Below the pieces are notes generated by a model, which saw only the letters and a list, made by a program, of their open reading frames with translations, was not told the DNA's origin and made no database searches. Below, piece by piece: positions 1 to 13,098 of a stretch of DNA of 64,000 nucleotides (the first letter of the stretch is position 1; every line of letters begins with the position of its first letter). The stretch covers positions 14,176,378 through 14,240,377 of the forward strand of contig NC_048539.1 of assembly GCF_902806685.2 (NCBI RefSeq). Reading direction: 5' to 3'. A program made the position numbers and the translations under genes. Origin of the DNA: Maniola hyperantus. Taxonomy: Eukaryota; Arthropoda; Insecta; Lepidoptera; Nymphalidae.

Positions 1-639
1 TTAATTCCCTATCCCGCGGGAATTTCGAAAAATTCGGCCTTATTCTTTGTTTACATTATAAAAAGAAAATCGGTGCACAGCTTTCTAGATTCAAGGGTTA
101 AGTGTCATGTCAGGTAGTCAGTCAGGATTTTTCTTTACATTAATTGTATTAAGTAGATTACGTTTTTAATAGGCGTACATAATGTTTGCTCTATATACGC
201 AAATTAACAGTAATACCTATACAACACGATTTAAATTGAATAAGTTTGTTGGATTACTCATCAAGTAACTATTCACAAAGCTCCAGTTACATTGAAATAG
301 AGTTGAATGCGGCACATTAATAAGTCATTACATGACACAACATTTGAATTGTAATCGCAGGCCGCAGCACGTATGTCCGTCTATAAATAATAGCGTGTAA
401 TTAAATTACAAAAGCATCTTGAGCTTAAACATGGCATTCATTACCTGACGGAGATTGTCTGTCCTTCAGCCAACAATATAACCTCACGCCGCCCGGCCGG
501 CCCTTGTATTGTGTTGTTTTTATTCTTTAGATCCACCATGCGTTATCTTAATGTACGGAAACCCACGCAAAATCGATGTGAATTCCGATAATTTAAATAC
601 GGAAAGTGGCATTTAATTCATAACTTACCCATTGTTTTA

Positions 640-775
640 TCTAAATATATAAAAGGAAAAGGTGACTGACTGACTGACTGACTGACTGACTGACTGACTG
701 ACTGACTGACTGACTGACTGATCTATCAACGCACAGCTCAAACTACTGGACGGAATGGGCTGGAAACTATAGCTT
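640..775 (+). repeat. Helitron-like element with (GACT)n microsatellite, 3'-truncated
   Basis: It begins TCTAAATATATAAAAGGAAA, followed by about 14 GACT repeats (663-720) and the family core GCACAGCTCAAACTACTGGA. It then decays before the usual CTAG end. This is the same family as the copies at 37018, 39685 and 61512, and resembles lepidopteran microsatellite-associated (MINE/Lep1-type) elements. Confidence 0.7.
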
Positions 776-1399
776 TGTGAGTTTTACCTTTTTAACCTTA
801 AATCGTAAAAATTTATGTTTCTGTATTCGTTCGTTACCTATGTATGGGTTCACGCATCGTTTATCCAACTGAATTGATACTTTGTGCAGTTATTGTTGAT
901 ACTTGCGTGAAGGTTTCTGACAAAGTACCTACCTACTATGAATTAAATAAAAGTTTATTTTTTATGTGTATCCTGTATTCTTACTCTTTGAAATTTGTTA
1001 ACAATAAAGATGTTTAAATAAACAAATGAATGACGATTCAAAAATACTTGCAAAAGTTTAATTGAATACAAATTATTTTATTTTACTTTTTAGAATGTTT
1101 AATGGTTGACGGGTTGGTCACATTGCAACTGATTGCAACGCAGGTCAAGCATCAGCTAGTTTGTTATAAAATCACATTACTTGTATAGTAAGTACCTAAT
1201 TACCTTTATATTCACGATTTAGAAATACGTCAAAAATAAAATGACGATATGCTAAGTTGCGGTTTATATTATTACCACCACGAAGTAATTATCGTAGTCG
1301 TGTAAAAAATTAAATTAACCGTGTTGTAATAGTTGACTAAGTATAATAATGCAACATACATTTAGTTTAGTAAATTCCTTTTAGAAATAAATTAATATA

Positions 1400-1556
1400 A
1401 AAAAATCTTCTTCTTTAATAGCCTTTATTTATCTATTGCTGGACATAGGCCTTCTCATGCGCACGCCATTCTTCTCTGCTGGGCAAGTCTCTTCCAAGTT
1501 TTCCTCGTAAACTTGGTGATGTCATCGGACCAACGAGATGGTTGTCTTCAGACGTT
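1400..1556. repeat. fragment of a dispersed lepidopteran repeat (likely LINE 3' remnant)
   Basis: The text around GCTGGACATAGGCCTTCTC, followed by a decayed C/T-rich stretch, matches in style a repeat often seen in Lepidoptera. A related piece lies at 34237-34318. The family assignment is from memory and no reverse-transcriptase reading frame is visible. Confidence 0.4.
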
Positions 1557-2859
1557 AACCAAAATAAAGAATTGATTATAATGATAAGAATTATTATAAA
1601 TAAGATAAAAGCAGTATAATATTATTTCGTTGCGAGGTTTCTAACTTCGTAATTTTCTTTAGAAAAAAATTTATGACCAATAGTTGTCATCATGAATTCT
1701 TAGTTATTTTATTACCAACTCAAACAATAAAATTATGAATACTTGACCAACTTCAAAATAATAGGAGTTTTACTGTCATTTCTAACCTTAGAATAGTACG
1801 TATAAAACAAAGTCCCAATTCGTGGTTATCTGTGTATTAACTTCTTAACCGTTTAAGCTTGACATTAATGATGAATCTATCTGTAATCTGTCGATAAGCT
1901 CCTTTTTGATTAATGTTTCACAAATCACATTTTTGGATAGTAACTTATCGACAAGTTCCAAAAGGGTTGATTATTTATCAATTATACCGGTTGTAAGTGG
2001 ATTTCAGTACAATTTTCGCGATTTTCACAAGGAAGGCTTGAATTATTAAAAAATCTCATTTAATTGATAGAATAGGAAAGCTCACCCATGCGGAGCCGAG
2101 GTGAGGCAGGTAGTTTGGAATATAAAAAAAAGCAAAGAATGCTGAACGAATGGAGAAGCGATTTAAAAAACTTTTAAACGTTGCTTTTCACGCAAACAGA
2201 TGAAAACATCTCACTTTCACCAGAACAGTTAATAATGTCGGTTATCTAATGAGGTTTTTAATGTTGCATCACAATATTGTGAACCAAGACTGGGGCTTTG
2301 TTTGTTATATTATTGCTATATTAATCTATGTATGTTATTGCATACGCATACGTATCGATTAATCTGTAAATAAGAAAATATCAGTTTCAAGTAACTATTT
2401 AATACCTAAGTACCTATATCAGCTGAATATAGGTTAAAACTTTGCATTTGATTAGAATTTAAATTGTTTGAGAATATATTTTGTTTGAAACCGATTTCTA
2501 TCATATTTCCTTATTGAATAAATGCCAAAATTTACAATTAACTTGTACATAAATACCGAGGTCACAGCTTAGGTCAGTGTTATCATTTTCATTTATAATA
2601 GTCTACAAATTTATTAACCTAACTAGCTTACCCGCCCCGGCTACGCTCGGGTCGAATTTAGGTAATCGGCGTGGGCGTGAATTTACAAAAACCCTGAAAA
2701 CGTATTTCTTCATTTGTAACCGAAAACCCAAATACCAATTTTCATGGAAATAACTTGAAAATGACGGACTTTCAGACAAATTTTCATCGCCTATTTAACC
2801 CCCTTGGCAGTAGAAATTTTTGAAATTTTATTATATTAATTACCTACGTATTAAAAGAA

Positions 2860-2980
2860 ATACACACATACAATTATACAAGTTTAAATTCTCTACCTAT
2901 TACGGTTCACGAGACAGACGGACGGACAGCGGAAGCTTAGTAAGATGGTCCCGTTGGCATCCTTTGGGTACGGAACATTA
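2860..2980 (+). repeat. fragment of a dispersed repeat ending in GGGTACGGAAC
   Basis: A (GACG/GACA) run near 2914 is followed by GGTCCCGTTGGCATCCTTTG and GGGTACGGAAC. This tail layout is similar to, but distinct from, the family at 5216. Confidence 0.4.
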
Positions 2981-3597
2981 ATAAATAAATGACATTTAAT
3001 ATTTAAGCAACGTGCTTATATTTTATATTACGATTAAAGGTCAATCGTGATTGGAGATTCGATAACGAGATGCGCTCGCGCAGTACTCGTATGTTAACGA
3101 AACCGAAAGTCCCGCCCACGAACTCGTTTGGTAGGTCAATTTTGGGCTTTCACCTGTATTACTTCACGGTTTACGGCCTTAATATTAAATAATATTTACT
3201 TACGTAATAATCGATTTATGTAATATATATGTTTGGCGTGAACATATTTGTCAAGATTGTCATGATCTCGATAATAAGTATTAGTTACGACATATTTTTT
3301 CATTGTTATTTTATAAAGAAAAAGCGTTTATGTAATGTTAGAAAACCTAACAAAAACTCTCTTGTTGATTATACAGAAGGTCGTTTTTCGTTAAATAAGT
3401 CCCAATAACCTAGAAATCTATTTATTATTATGCTATATCAAAAAGTCTTTTCATTCGTTGTGCATAACTTTGAGAGAAACAATTGTTTTTGTAGATTTTG
3501 TTTTATTTTATAGGCATTGAAGTAGAGCACTATTTCAATAGATAAAATACCTACTATATAACTAAGTATTTGTATACTTATCAGGTATTATAGCTTA

Positions 3598-3835
3598 TCA
3601 TCATTATGGTGAACCCCTCGCCAGTTCACTACTGAGCACTGGTCTCCTCTCAGAATGAGAAGTGTTCTTCTTCTTCTTATTTTACTTTATGTTTTTTAGT
3701 AATGCCACACCAGCATACCTTACAGTTCTCCATAATAGTCTCAAAGGTGTGTGAAGTCTGCCAATCCGCATTTATTCTCATTCTGAGAGGAGATCCATGC
3801 TCAGTACATAGTGAGCCGCGCGTTAGGTTGATAGA
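3598..3835. repeat. two SINE fragments in inverted arrangement
   Basis: 3598-3665 is a minus-strand piece and 3705-3835 a plus-strand piece of the tRNA-like SINE seen intact at 32096. Both carry its 3' part (CTCATTCTGAGAGGAGA and reverse), so they face each other around a short T-rich spacer. Confidence 0.6.
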
Positions 3836-3890
3836 GACAATAGTGTGACTGCAACTTGTAAATTAATAACAACCACCTGCTACTGTTATA

Positions 3891-4070
3891 CAGTACGCAG
3901 CAGAAAATAATGTACATGGACCTTTAGAAAGATATAGCTGTTTTGTAGAGCATCGTCTCTGTCGTTGAGATCGACAAAACGTCACATAGGTATGAGTGGC
4001 TGAGTAAACGCTCTTCAAAACCGAAACCTCTTTCTAAAGGTTGATGTACATTATTGTCTGCCGCGTACTG
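3891..4070. mobile_element. fold-back MITE, family copy 1
   Basis: This 180-bp element has imperfect inverted ends of about 50 nt. The left end starts CAGTACGCAGCAGAAAATAA and the right end is CATTATTGTCTGCCGCGTACTG. The centre carries inner inverted sequence around CGTCTCTGTCGTTGAGATCGA. Related copies lie at 51643 and 57955. There is no coding sequence. Confidence 0.75.
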
Positions 4071-4344
4071 TACAACGTTTTGTGTGGGCACAGTTCTGTG
4101 GTCATGTCATACATACAACCTACTGTGCACACGACGCTACGTGAACGCACGACCCGCCGCACTCCTCGTGTGCTTGCGTAAATCTTCACCGCGCATACGA
4201 GATTGCTAATTACACTTACGCTACTAATTTACCTTGGGAATATGGGTCACGGTACGCTTTCGCTTGAACGGGCTGAAACAATGAAAATTGCTCTTGCGAT
4301 TTTTGTACATACCTTTTGCCAGTTAGAAATTAACCTTACGTTAC

Positions 4345-4535
4345 TGCTGCCTTGATAGCCTAGTGGTTACGAAATCCACATCCTACTCAGTAGGTCGGGA
4401 ACTCGGTCCCGGACATGCACCTCCAACTATTCAAAGCCACATGCGTTTTTTAATTAAATATCACTTGCTTTAACGGTGAAGGAAAACATCGAGAGGAAAC
4501 CTGCATGCCTGAGAAACCATAATCAGTCTATCTGT
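4345..4535 (+). repeat. tRNA-derived SINE, 5' half
   Basis: The head GATAGCCTAGTGGTTACGAA resembles a tRNA A box and GAACTCGGTCCCGG a decayed B box. The SINE body AGGAAAACATCGAGAGGAAA follows. It is not a functional tRNA, because the arms do not fold and it continues into SINE sequence. Confidence 0.65.
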
Positions 4536-5215
4536 AATTTGTTGATAAGTTAGTTCGCAACGTTGTTTTTGCCAAGAATTAAATGTCTTTTTGACAAATA
4601 ACAACGTTGTGTATTGTGTTATTAATTTTGGGTTTTAGGCGGTAGATAAAAGTACCTAAATGAATAATTTTACGCACGCAGATTATATTTGTATTTTTGA
4701 CAGAACTTGATGGATTTGTGTCTATTTGTAATTAAGTGTCAATAATATAGTTTCTTAGCAATGTTAATTTGTAAAAATAGTATAGTCTCTCTCTGATCAT
4801 AGATAGATTGATTATTATTTTGTTCATTTTAGATTTATTGAATTAATAATATTTAACGGTCGAACCGTAAATTAAATTTGTCTTGAACTCTATGCAATTT
4901 TAAATTTAGTCTTCCATCTTGTGGAATGTTTCTAACCACGTCTGGTATTTGAATTAATATGACAGGTTGCCCTCGCTTATGCCGCAACTGTTGAGGATTA
5001 TTGTAAACAGTGGCACTTTCGATAACGATTTAATCATAGAAACTCGAAAACACCAGATTAAAACAACACAATATTATAATGGTATGGTTCTCTAGAATGA
5101 CATCTATAGAGCTTATCCTACATTGTGATAAATCTAACTAAGTACTTAAAGTTTACATACTTACCAATTGCCTAATAAATGAAACGGCTACTTACGAAAA
5201 AAAATCGTTATTTGT

Positions 5216-5674
5216 ATAAAAAACCGGCCAAGTGCGAGTCAAGCTCGCGCAATGAGAGTTCCGTACAACAGTCGCATTTTTTCGACATTTTGCAGGATAA
5301 TTCAAAAACTAAATAAAATGATTAAGATAAAATAAGATAATGCAATAAAAATCTGTTCTAGAATGCACAGGTGAAGACGTTTCATATGATACCCCACTTG
5401 ATATAGTTATCTTACTTAGAAAATTGAAAATACTAATTTTAGTTCATGACCACAATTTTTTTTGTGTGATCTAACCCTAAATTCACGGTTTTCAGATTTT
5501 TCCCCAAATGTCAGCTATAAGATCTACCTACCTGCCAAATTTCATGATTCTAGGTCAACGGGAAGTACCCTGTAGGTTTCTTGACAGACAGACGGACAGA
5601 GACAGACAGACAGACAGACAACAAAGTGATCCTATAAGGGTTCCTTTTTCCTTTTGAGGTACAGCCCTAAAAAT
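5216..5674 (+). repeat. dispersed 0.45-kb repeat (CCGGCCAAGTGCGAGTC family), full-length copy
   Basis: It starts with ACCGGCCAAGTGCGAGTCAA and ends with a GACA-rich microsatellite and TTTTGAGGTACAGCCCTAAA. Five near full-length copies occur here: 5216, 17684 and 23359 on +, 24966 and 47122 on -. No ORF is present. The family is common in Lepidoptera; its class is not settled by what is visible. Confidence 0.75.
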
Positions 5675-6052
5675 CACTAATAGGTTAATAGCAACTAAGT
5701 ATCTTATCTATTTTTATTACTTTCTTCACCAACTATTTGTCAAAAACACCGTTATATCGCAGACTAGATAAAGTTCCACATACATAATTAAACAAAATAT
5801 GACACACAGTACAGTGTCTACACATTTTTCATTATGGCCTCCTCAAATCCATACTAAATATTACAAACTATACGAAAGTGTTTCTTTTCACGGCTTATCC
5901 GTTTAATTGATTTTGATGACATTTGGTACAACGATAGCTTGCATCGCGGGGAAGGACATAACAAACATACTTCTTATCTCGGAAAATCAGAATTTCACCA
6001 AATTCACGTGGACGAAAACACGAGCAATCATATAGTAGTTTTTAAAATCAAA

Positions 6053-6250
6053 TACAAGGTAGCCCTTGGCTGCAATCTCACCTGGTAATAAGTGATGATG
6101 CAGTCTAAGATGGAAGTGGACTAACCTGGGACGGTTATGGCAGTTTTTATTAAACCCATGCCCCTTTGGTTTCTACACGGCATGGAACGCTAAATCGTCA
6201 GGCGACAAGCCACGGCCGAACCCTCCCACCAGACAAAATTGAAATATAGA
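6053..6250 (-). repeat. tRNA-like SINE (GGCGCAATGG family), partial
   Basis: Reverse-complement copy of the SINE at 57463. It shows the body with CACCTGGTAATAAGTGATGA and the CCCATGCCCCTTTGGTTTC segment. Confidence 0.6.
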
Positions 6251-6628
6251 CTAGAAATATAGAAGGATATTCATAACTCATTTCCGCTTCACTACAAACA
6301 CCAAGTAATGATGTGAAGAAGTGTGAGAGTAAATTACGAAATAACCAAGATGCTCTTGCGGTTGGTTAGTCGCAAATGTCAACTGGTACCGACGACGGCC
6401 GGCTGCTGACACACATGACATAACATCCAAATGAGGTGGATGCTTTATAGGTGTCGAAACTTGTTCTTCCTTTATAGTATTTTTATTCATTCACACATTA
6501 CTTGGAAGATTACGATCTAATACAAATCCATTACGCAAATTTAAACATTGTATAAAAACACATCAAGAAGTCTTGAGAGACATCAGTTGTACACTACTAC
6601 ATGAAATAAATTTTAGTTTGATAATTCT

Positions 6629-6828
6629 ACCAGCTTATACTTGCGACTTCGTCAGCGTTTCCCTATTTTACACCCTTACGTGTTGAATTTTCAGAAATCC
6701 TTAGCGGATGTCTACCTACGTCATAATATGTCTGCGTCTGCATGCCAAACAGCCCGATCCGTCCAGTAGTTTGAGCCGTCCGTTGATAGGTCAATCAGTC
6801 AGCTTTTCCTTTTATATATTACATAGAT
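6629..6828 (-). repeat. Helitron-like (GACT)n element, diverged
   Basis: Inverted copy of the 39685 family: CGACTTCGTCAGCG at the left, then GATCCGTCCAGTAGTTTGAG, a short TCAG run and the AT-rich TTTTATATATTACATAGAT end. Confidence 0.65.
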
Positions 6829-6842
6829 ATCACTTCCCATAT

Positions 6843-7035
6843 TATAAAGCGAAAGGATGCTTGTTAGTTGGTTCGCCCTTCAATCACATCGCAACGGAAC
6901 AACGGATCAACGTGTTTTTTTTGCGTGCGTTTAATTAAAGATCTGTAGAGTGGCACAGACTACTTTTTATCCCTAAAAACAAAGAATTCCCTCGGGATTT
7001 TGAAAAACTTAAATCCACGCGGGCATCATTTAGTG
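6843..7035 (+). repeat. Helitron-like element, GGGATAAAAAGTAGCC family, diverged
   Basis: It contains the family landmarks GCGAAAGGATGC, CTTCAATCACATCGCAACGG, CTACTTTTTATCCC and AAATCCACGCGGGCATC, all mutated. It follows directly on the element at 6629. Confidence 0.55.
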
Positions 7036-7920
7036 ATTATATATACCGACAGAGATAAATGTATACTTGCGATATTTTTCAAGATGGATATAAAATCTTT
7101 ACACTCTTCTCGTAAGATAAAATACTTAAGAATCAGATGTACATAATTTTAAGTTAGCGACCAGTAGGTAAAAAAAAAATAAAAAAAATCATATGTAGCA
7201 GATTTGAACATAAAGATTTTCGATTGGGTCTCAAATCTGAATGACCTAATTAGACCATACTTCTTAGCCAGCTATGTATAGTATGTACAGATAAACCTAT
7301 TCTCGTCCAGCCACGTGCGTTTGGAAAAATGAAAATGAAAATGAAATGAAAATGAACACATGAATGAGCACAAACTGAATAACAAAGAGTAGGTAACCGG
7401 ATAACTTGAACTAGTCATGCCTTGCCCAACACGAGTTTGTCGCGTGACATTCCGTGGAGAAAGAGCCGCCCTACCAGCGACCGGTATATTGCAAAACGAT
7501 TGCGTGCTATAATCACCGTTCGGCTAAACCCCTGTGGTAGTTTCTTTTGAAATTTTACTTGTAATTCATGGAGACACCTCTATGTAAATAGCTTAGCAAT
7601 AACTCCAACGTATGTCGTCATTTAACGTAATTCTTTTTGAAGGCCATCGAAGTGTTTCATTCTTTAGAGGAGTTTATTAGTAACGATCTCCAAACAAAAA
7701 TTGTATATTATCCAATCAAACTCATTGAAATTTTGTCAATACGTTCTCGAAAATAATATCTCTGTCAGTGGTTTTACAGATTTCAGTAAAAATGACCTCA
7801 AATATTTATATCCAAATCTTGGAGACCGTCAAACTTTGAACAATAAAATTAGGTAAAATCTAACTACAATAATAAGGCATGCAGCTACCGTTTATTAATC
7901 AGTTATTTTCTTTTGTTTAG

Positions 7921-10900
7921 CGCTCGCCCAAGAATCCTTCAAATGCCCAGACGACTACGGCTTCTACCCACACCACATTTCTTGCGACAAATACTGGAAA
8001 TGTGACAACGGAGCCGCCGAGCTGAAGACCTGCGGCAATGGACTCGCCTTCGACGCCTCTGACTCAAAATACTTGACCGAGAACTGCGACTACCTCCACA
8101 ATGTCGAGTGCGGCGAAAGAACACAACTTGGTGAGTGAAAATCTTTGTCATGTCGGATAAATTGAGCTAAATTAGAGTCCATACTCAGGAAAATTCCGAT
8201 CTCAGTAACAATACCTAGGTACTAGCTAACGCCCGACGAACGCAACACGACCCTCACGCTATTTATTGTACGTTGATGGTTCTGATTCCATCCCGCAAGT
8301 CTCAACAACAACTGTACAAAGTTTCAACTCAATCGGAGAAACGATGCGCGAACGAATAGGTAACGAATAGATATACTATACACGCACAACAGAAGGAAAC
8401 GTTTAAGTGTAGAAACCAGCCCAGAGCCAAAAAGAAGAACATAGGTATACTATAACATTCGTTTTCAAATACATACAAGTATTATAATGCTTTATGTATG
8501 TACCTAACTACTTGAGCATGAATACTAAGACAATTCAATATCGGTGTAGGTTCTTGGGCAATACTTAAGTAATTTATATTCATAAAACAATAACGCCTAG
8601 ACTAACTTGATAGGTACCTACTGAGAAATAAGTCGTAAGCTTGACCTTGAATAAAATACGGAAACACTGAGACTAGATTTTGTTATAAAGATCAAGACAA
8701 TAAATTACGCAAGGATGTTATTATACAAAAGATTTATAATTTAAATAAATTGTCTGCGGTCAAAGTTAAAGGATTTGTATGATAATAATGTCATTTGGGT
8801 ATCCAAAGTAGTAGTTACTACCAGGATACGAATGAAGGTCGTTCAGTTAGTATAAAAAGATCTTCGCACATTATACAGACTCGATCTCGACTTCAAGCCG
8901 ACTCGATTCTCAGTACAGTATCGAAATGTGAGCACTATGTTACGCTGTTTACGGTTGAATATTGAATGATGTAATTGAAGAGTACGATGCCTACTAGCGG
9001 TTCATGCGTTGTAAATTGCATCAAATAAATCTGTGGAATCAACTCCCTTCGCCGGTGTTCCCATTAGATTACAACACGGGGTTATTCAAGGGGCGGACCA
9101 ACAAATTCCTGAAAGGCCGGCAACGCATTGATGGTTCCTCTGGTACTGCAAATGCTCATGGGCATCACTAATCACTTAACATCAGGTGATCCGCCTGCTC
9201 GTTTGCTCACTATTTTTATTAAAAATTATACTGAAAACTTCACAATAAAGAACACGATATAATTTCATATTTCCATGCATTACTGTGAGTCGAGTCGGAG
9301 TCAGCAGCGGCGGTCGGCGAAGACCTTAAACCACATAATAAGCTGATGGTTAAACACATTAACGACATTTTTTGACTCTTCACAAACATTCTTTGACAAA
9401 AATAAATTACTAACCTTGAACTAGTAGCTTTTGAAGCATACGTCTTCGTTATTGCATTAGCAAACAGGTTTCACTAATTAGTATACATGAGACTAGCATA
9501 ATATACAGTAACGATTGCTATATTTGTATGAGGTAACCTAATTATACGAAAGGTAAAGGTTAAATTGTTTATCATTGTATGTTAATATATGTACTTAATA
9601 GTTTTTCTCCTCATAGGCGTCCCCACGCAAACTTTGGAGAGCCTATGAGGAGAAAAATTATTAATACGTGGACCCACGTATGTTATTTAGAAACTTCAAC
9701 AGAGTTCAATATCTTCATTTGTTCCTGACAACACAAATTTCAAACCCCTATTTCACCTCATAAGGGGTTGAATTTTAAAAAATCCTTTATTAGCGGGTGC
9801 CTACTGCATAATAGCATGCCAAATTTCAGCCCGATCCGTCCAGTAGTTTGAGTTGTGCATTGATAGATCATCAGTCAGTCAGTCAGTTAGTCAGTCAGTC
9901 ACCTTTTCATTTTGTATATTTTGTAGATGATTAAAATACAAATACAACATAATTTACCTAACTTTTAAACTTTGTTTGGTTTTGACAGAGCCCCCAATTG
10001 GAACTCCCCACTGCGCGAGATTGTACGGTATCTTCGCCGATGACACCAAGTGCGATGTCTTCTGGAACTGCTGGAACGGAGAAGCGTCCCGCTACCAGTG
10101 CAGCCCCGGACTTGCCTACGACAGAGAAGCTCGCGTGTGCATGTGGGCTGACCAGGTCCCCGAGTGCAGAACCGAGGGTACGTAAACATTCCTTCTTTAA
10201 ATTGAAATAAAAAATACGAACTAATCATATCGATACAAAGTAAAAATTTATTCAAAAACCGTTTTTTTACTGATACTATAATAAATGTTTTATTAACAAA
10301 AGTATTAAAAATAAGCATTCATGTCAATCAAAAACGAAATGTTAATAATCTCCTCTAATTTAACGATAATAATCTAATTTATGAAAGCACTTTACATGAT
10401 GCACTGGATGAAGAACACGCACAACTGCCTCTGAAGATCTTTACATCTGTATTTTCAACCTACTCTTCAACAGCACAACTTTCTCGTGTACCTACGTTCC
10501 GTTTCGCCTTCTCAAACTCTCGACTCACGTAACTTTTTCTGGTTTTTCCCAGAAGTAGCCAATGGTTTCTCTTGCGCGAACCCCGGAGAGATCGCCAACG
10601 CTGGATCCTTCAGCCGTCACGCCCACCCCGAAGATTGCCGCAAATACTATATCTGCTTAGAAGGAGTAGCTCGTGAATACGGATGCCCCATCGGAACCGT
10701 CTTCAAGATCGGAGACGCTGACGGCACCGGCAACTGCGAAGAACCCGAAGATGTTCCCGGATGGTAAGCTTTTAACACTTCTAACCATGAACTCTTCTTC
10801 TAGTTCAAGTAAAACAGTCTTGACTAAGTAACTTGGACTCTTACTTCTAAGCCACTAGTTGCGTACCTACCACTGGTGCTGTTTAATAAGTCAATAACGT

Positions 10901-11810
10901 TTTCAATTTAATAATGTCCTTGTAACCCAAATGTTTTCCTTGTGACTAACAATCTGCACTTTAGAGGTCAATTTTACAAAAACGTTTTTTATTTTAAAAT
11001 ATATTTTATTTTTAAGATAATTCATAAAATGTTTGAAATATGTAAGAACTAAAGCTCGCTACCAAAATTTTTTCGTTTGTTCATCGTGTTACGGGAAACT
11101 AAGGTCGTGTTTTCATTTACATAACTGAAATTTTACGCCTGCCCAGTCCATGTTGAAAATGAGTATGTCGTACCCATTATCACTGGAAATATAACGGAGT
11201 ATGGTAATGACCATATTTTCATACAGTTTAGTATTCCATTGGATACTGTTTTTTCACCAATTAAACTTCTTCATCGTATATAATATTTTATAAAAGTTGT
11301 ATGCCACAACACATTATTTAAATATCACCTCACAATTATTATTACCTATTCATTAAATAGCAATTTGTAGATTCTTTAAATATTTCCAAACCTTGAATAA
11401 TGCAAAGAAAAATAAAGTTCTTGATAAATCGAGCGGCAAAGTTTTAATATTCTTGTTGCCATTTCAAGGCAGTTCAGTCGATATTGAGCGTTGTTAACGA
11501 GTTCTTGTTACACAATTAATGACATTCTTAGTCACAACTAGGCAGTAAAAGTTGCTAGGAATTGTGATATCCATTTATATCGGCTTGCGAAAATATATGT
11601 ATTAATATATTAAGTTTAGTTTTAAAAGTATTTAGACGGTAGAAGAGAGAGGTAGTAAGGTTGGCGTACATTTTCAGTGAAGACTACTACGGAGACTTGG
11701 ATCTGAAGGCTATCCGCAAGAGCGAGCTGCTCGCCGGGCTCCAGAGCAACGGCCAGTCCCGCGTCGTGCCGGCAAAGCAGCTCAAACCCCGACCCCAAAA
11801 AGAAAACTAA
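7921..11810 (+). CDS. Gasp: Gasp / CPAP3-C (obstructor-C) cuticle chitin-binding protein, isoform with long C-terminus; 5' incomplete
   Basis: Exons are 7921-8130, 9989-10177, 10553-10763 and 11678-11810, all with GT/AG borders and matching phases 1, 1, 2. They give 246 residues after a split Ala codon. The start LAQESFKCPDDYGFYP is the mature Gasp N-terminus, so only the signal-peptide exon (phase-1 end) is missing. Three CBM14 domains of six cysteines each lie one per exon; the C-terminal exon encodes CEDYYGDLDLKAIRKSELL. The sequence is nearly that of Drosophila Gasp as I remember it, and length fits the family (about 250-260 aa). Gasp is a secreted chitin-binding protein of tracheal and epidermal cuticle, thought to help order chitin in the apical matrix. 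A second last exon at 13099 gives another isoform. An AATAAA at 12398 can end this form. Identification is very secure; the start is outside what I can find. Confidence 0.93.
9602..9657. repeat. 17-nt perfect inverted repeat in Gasp intron
   Basis: TTTTTCTCCTCATAGGC (9602-9618) and its exact reverse complement (9641-9657) flank a 22-nt loop. It lies in the intron between Gasp domains 1 and 2, 330 bp before the next exon. Confidence 0.85.
9729..9929 (-). repeat. Helitron-like (GACT)n element
   Basis: Inverted copy of the 39685 family, missing its CTAG end. It shows the CAAACCCCTATTTCACC segment, GATCCGTCCAGTAGTTTGAG, seven TCAG-type repeats and CCTTTTCATTTTGTATATTT. It ends only 60 bp before the Gasp exon at 9989. 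Confidence 0.7.
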
Positions 11811-12397
11811 ATATTCTACTCCCACCTTAAACCTTTTAATACTCACAACTTCCTTTGTCACCGCACACCACACGTGACAAATCAATTTCGCTTTCGGTAG
11901 AATTTAAAAATATCTATTGATCAGATTACAGGTTTATTGCTTTTGGTGTGCGCTGACCTAACTCCAGGTTCAAATTCGTATTTTAAGAGAGTGAAGCCAA
12001 TTTGATTTGTATTCATTTCCAGTTGCCAAATACTTTTTCGTTGTAGCCTTTTATATCAGTTTCATGAGCCAGGTTAGAGAGTTAGTAAAAAAACAACGCT
12101 AGCAATATTTATTTTTTAATTTGTATTTAGTTTTGATAGCGTCCTGTTAGGTAGTAACGACCGATCGAATTGCCACATTATTGTTCTTTCAAGACGGAAT
12201 TAATGTCGACGATAGGTTTGCATTTATGTTTAGGATTTTCAATGTTGGACGATGTAACAGGACATGATTCCATTCGACATTCCAATTGCAACAGCCACGA
12301 CCTTGTAAATATCTTACGTACTGAATTAATTCACTTCGACTGAGTGTTGTTGTTTGACATAGAAACTGTAATACTTAAGTTTTATTTTTAGTGATAA

Positions 12398-12403
12398 AAT
12401 AAA
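12398..12403 (+). promoter_or_regulatory. candidate poly(A) signal for the long Gasp isoform
   Basis: AATAAA lies 588 nt downstream of the 11810 stop codon and upstream of the alternative last exon at 13099. This allows a choice between cleavage here and splicing onward. Confidence 0.5.
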
Positions 12404-13098
12404 CAAAATATATAAAAAATTAAACTGTTTTTTGATCTGCTAGAGTTGCACAATATCCGGTGTCTCCTGGTAACAATTTTACTTTCACGAGCACTCTGTC
12501 TCCTATTTTTATTGCATTCACTTTCTAATAACATTTTCATACTATCTTGTCTCTTACAGTAATTTCTTGTTTTCTTGTATTGTATATAATCATCTCTAGT
12601 AACTATAACCTGGCAGTCTTTTGCATCATCACCAAAACGATTGACAGTTTTGGTAACTAAAGGTAACTATCATAAGTTTTTTCTTTTTGCTTTAGATTTT
12701 AGGAAATTTGTTTTCAGTAATGCTTAATTTAATCAATCTAGTTGGAATTTAGACTTTTCAGTGGAATTATTTGCGAAGCTTTTTGTTATACTGTCGATCA
12801 TTTAGACATATGTTCTTTTGAAAAAAAATCATTGATAATAAATAACTTATATATTACTTACTTAGTTTTTATCATGATAGTTTAGGGTTTGAATTACATA
12901 CATATGAATAACCATCACGATCGTTTATGTCTCACTCAAAATCCATTCATTATATCTATTATAGTAGTATACGCAACTATCAGTTACTCTTTCATACGGA
13001 TTCTTATTAGCGCTATGAGGATAATTTTAGGAAGTATATTCCTATCATTCACTTTTCGTTACTTGTATATATTGTGACATGTTTCGTTTGTGTTACAG

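Larger units (their letters stand above)
1..7920. other. gene-free region upstream of Gasp exon 2 (intron 1 and/or upstream DNA)
   Basis: I find no exon here. The first Gasp exon must end in phase 1 after a short signal peptide. I checked ATG codons followed by hydrophobic codons and a G|GT donor and found none that fits; the nearest, at about 4281 (MKIALAIF), would end in phase 0. The exon is therefore probably left of the window. The region holds AT-rich sequence and the repeats listed separately. Confidence 0.6.

Noticed and set aside
663..720. regular short repeats resembling a CRISPR-like array
   Set aside because: It is a simple (GACT)n microsatellite inside a mobile element in a eukaryotic genome.
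4281..4304. candidate Gasp first exon (MKIALAIF followed by GT)
   Set aside because: It would end in phase 0, while Gasp exon 2 needs a phase-1 partner; the donor GTACAT is also poor.
4345..4420. possible tRNA gene
   Set aside because: A- and B-box-like parts are those of a SINE head; the stems do not pair and the sequence runs into SINE body.
9965..10318. 117-codon ORF on the - strand
   Set aside because: It is the antisense shadow of the Gasp exon at 9989-10177, whose coding sense is unambiguous.
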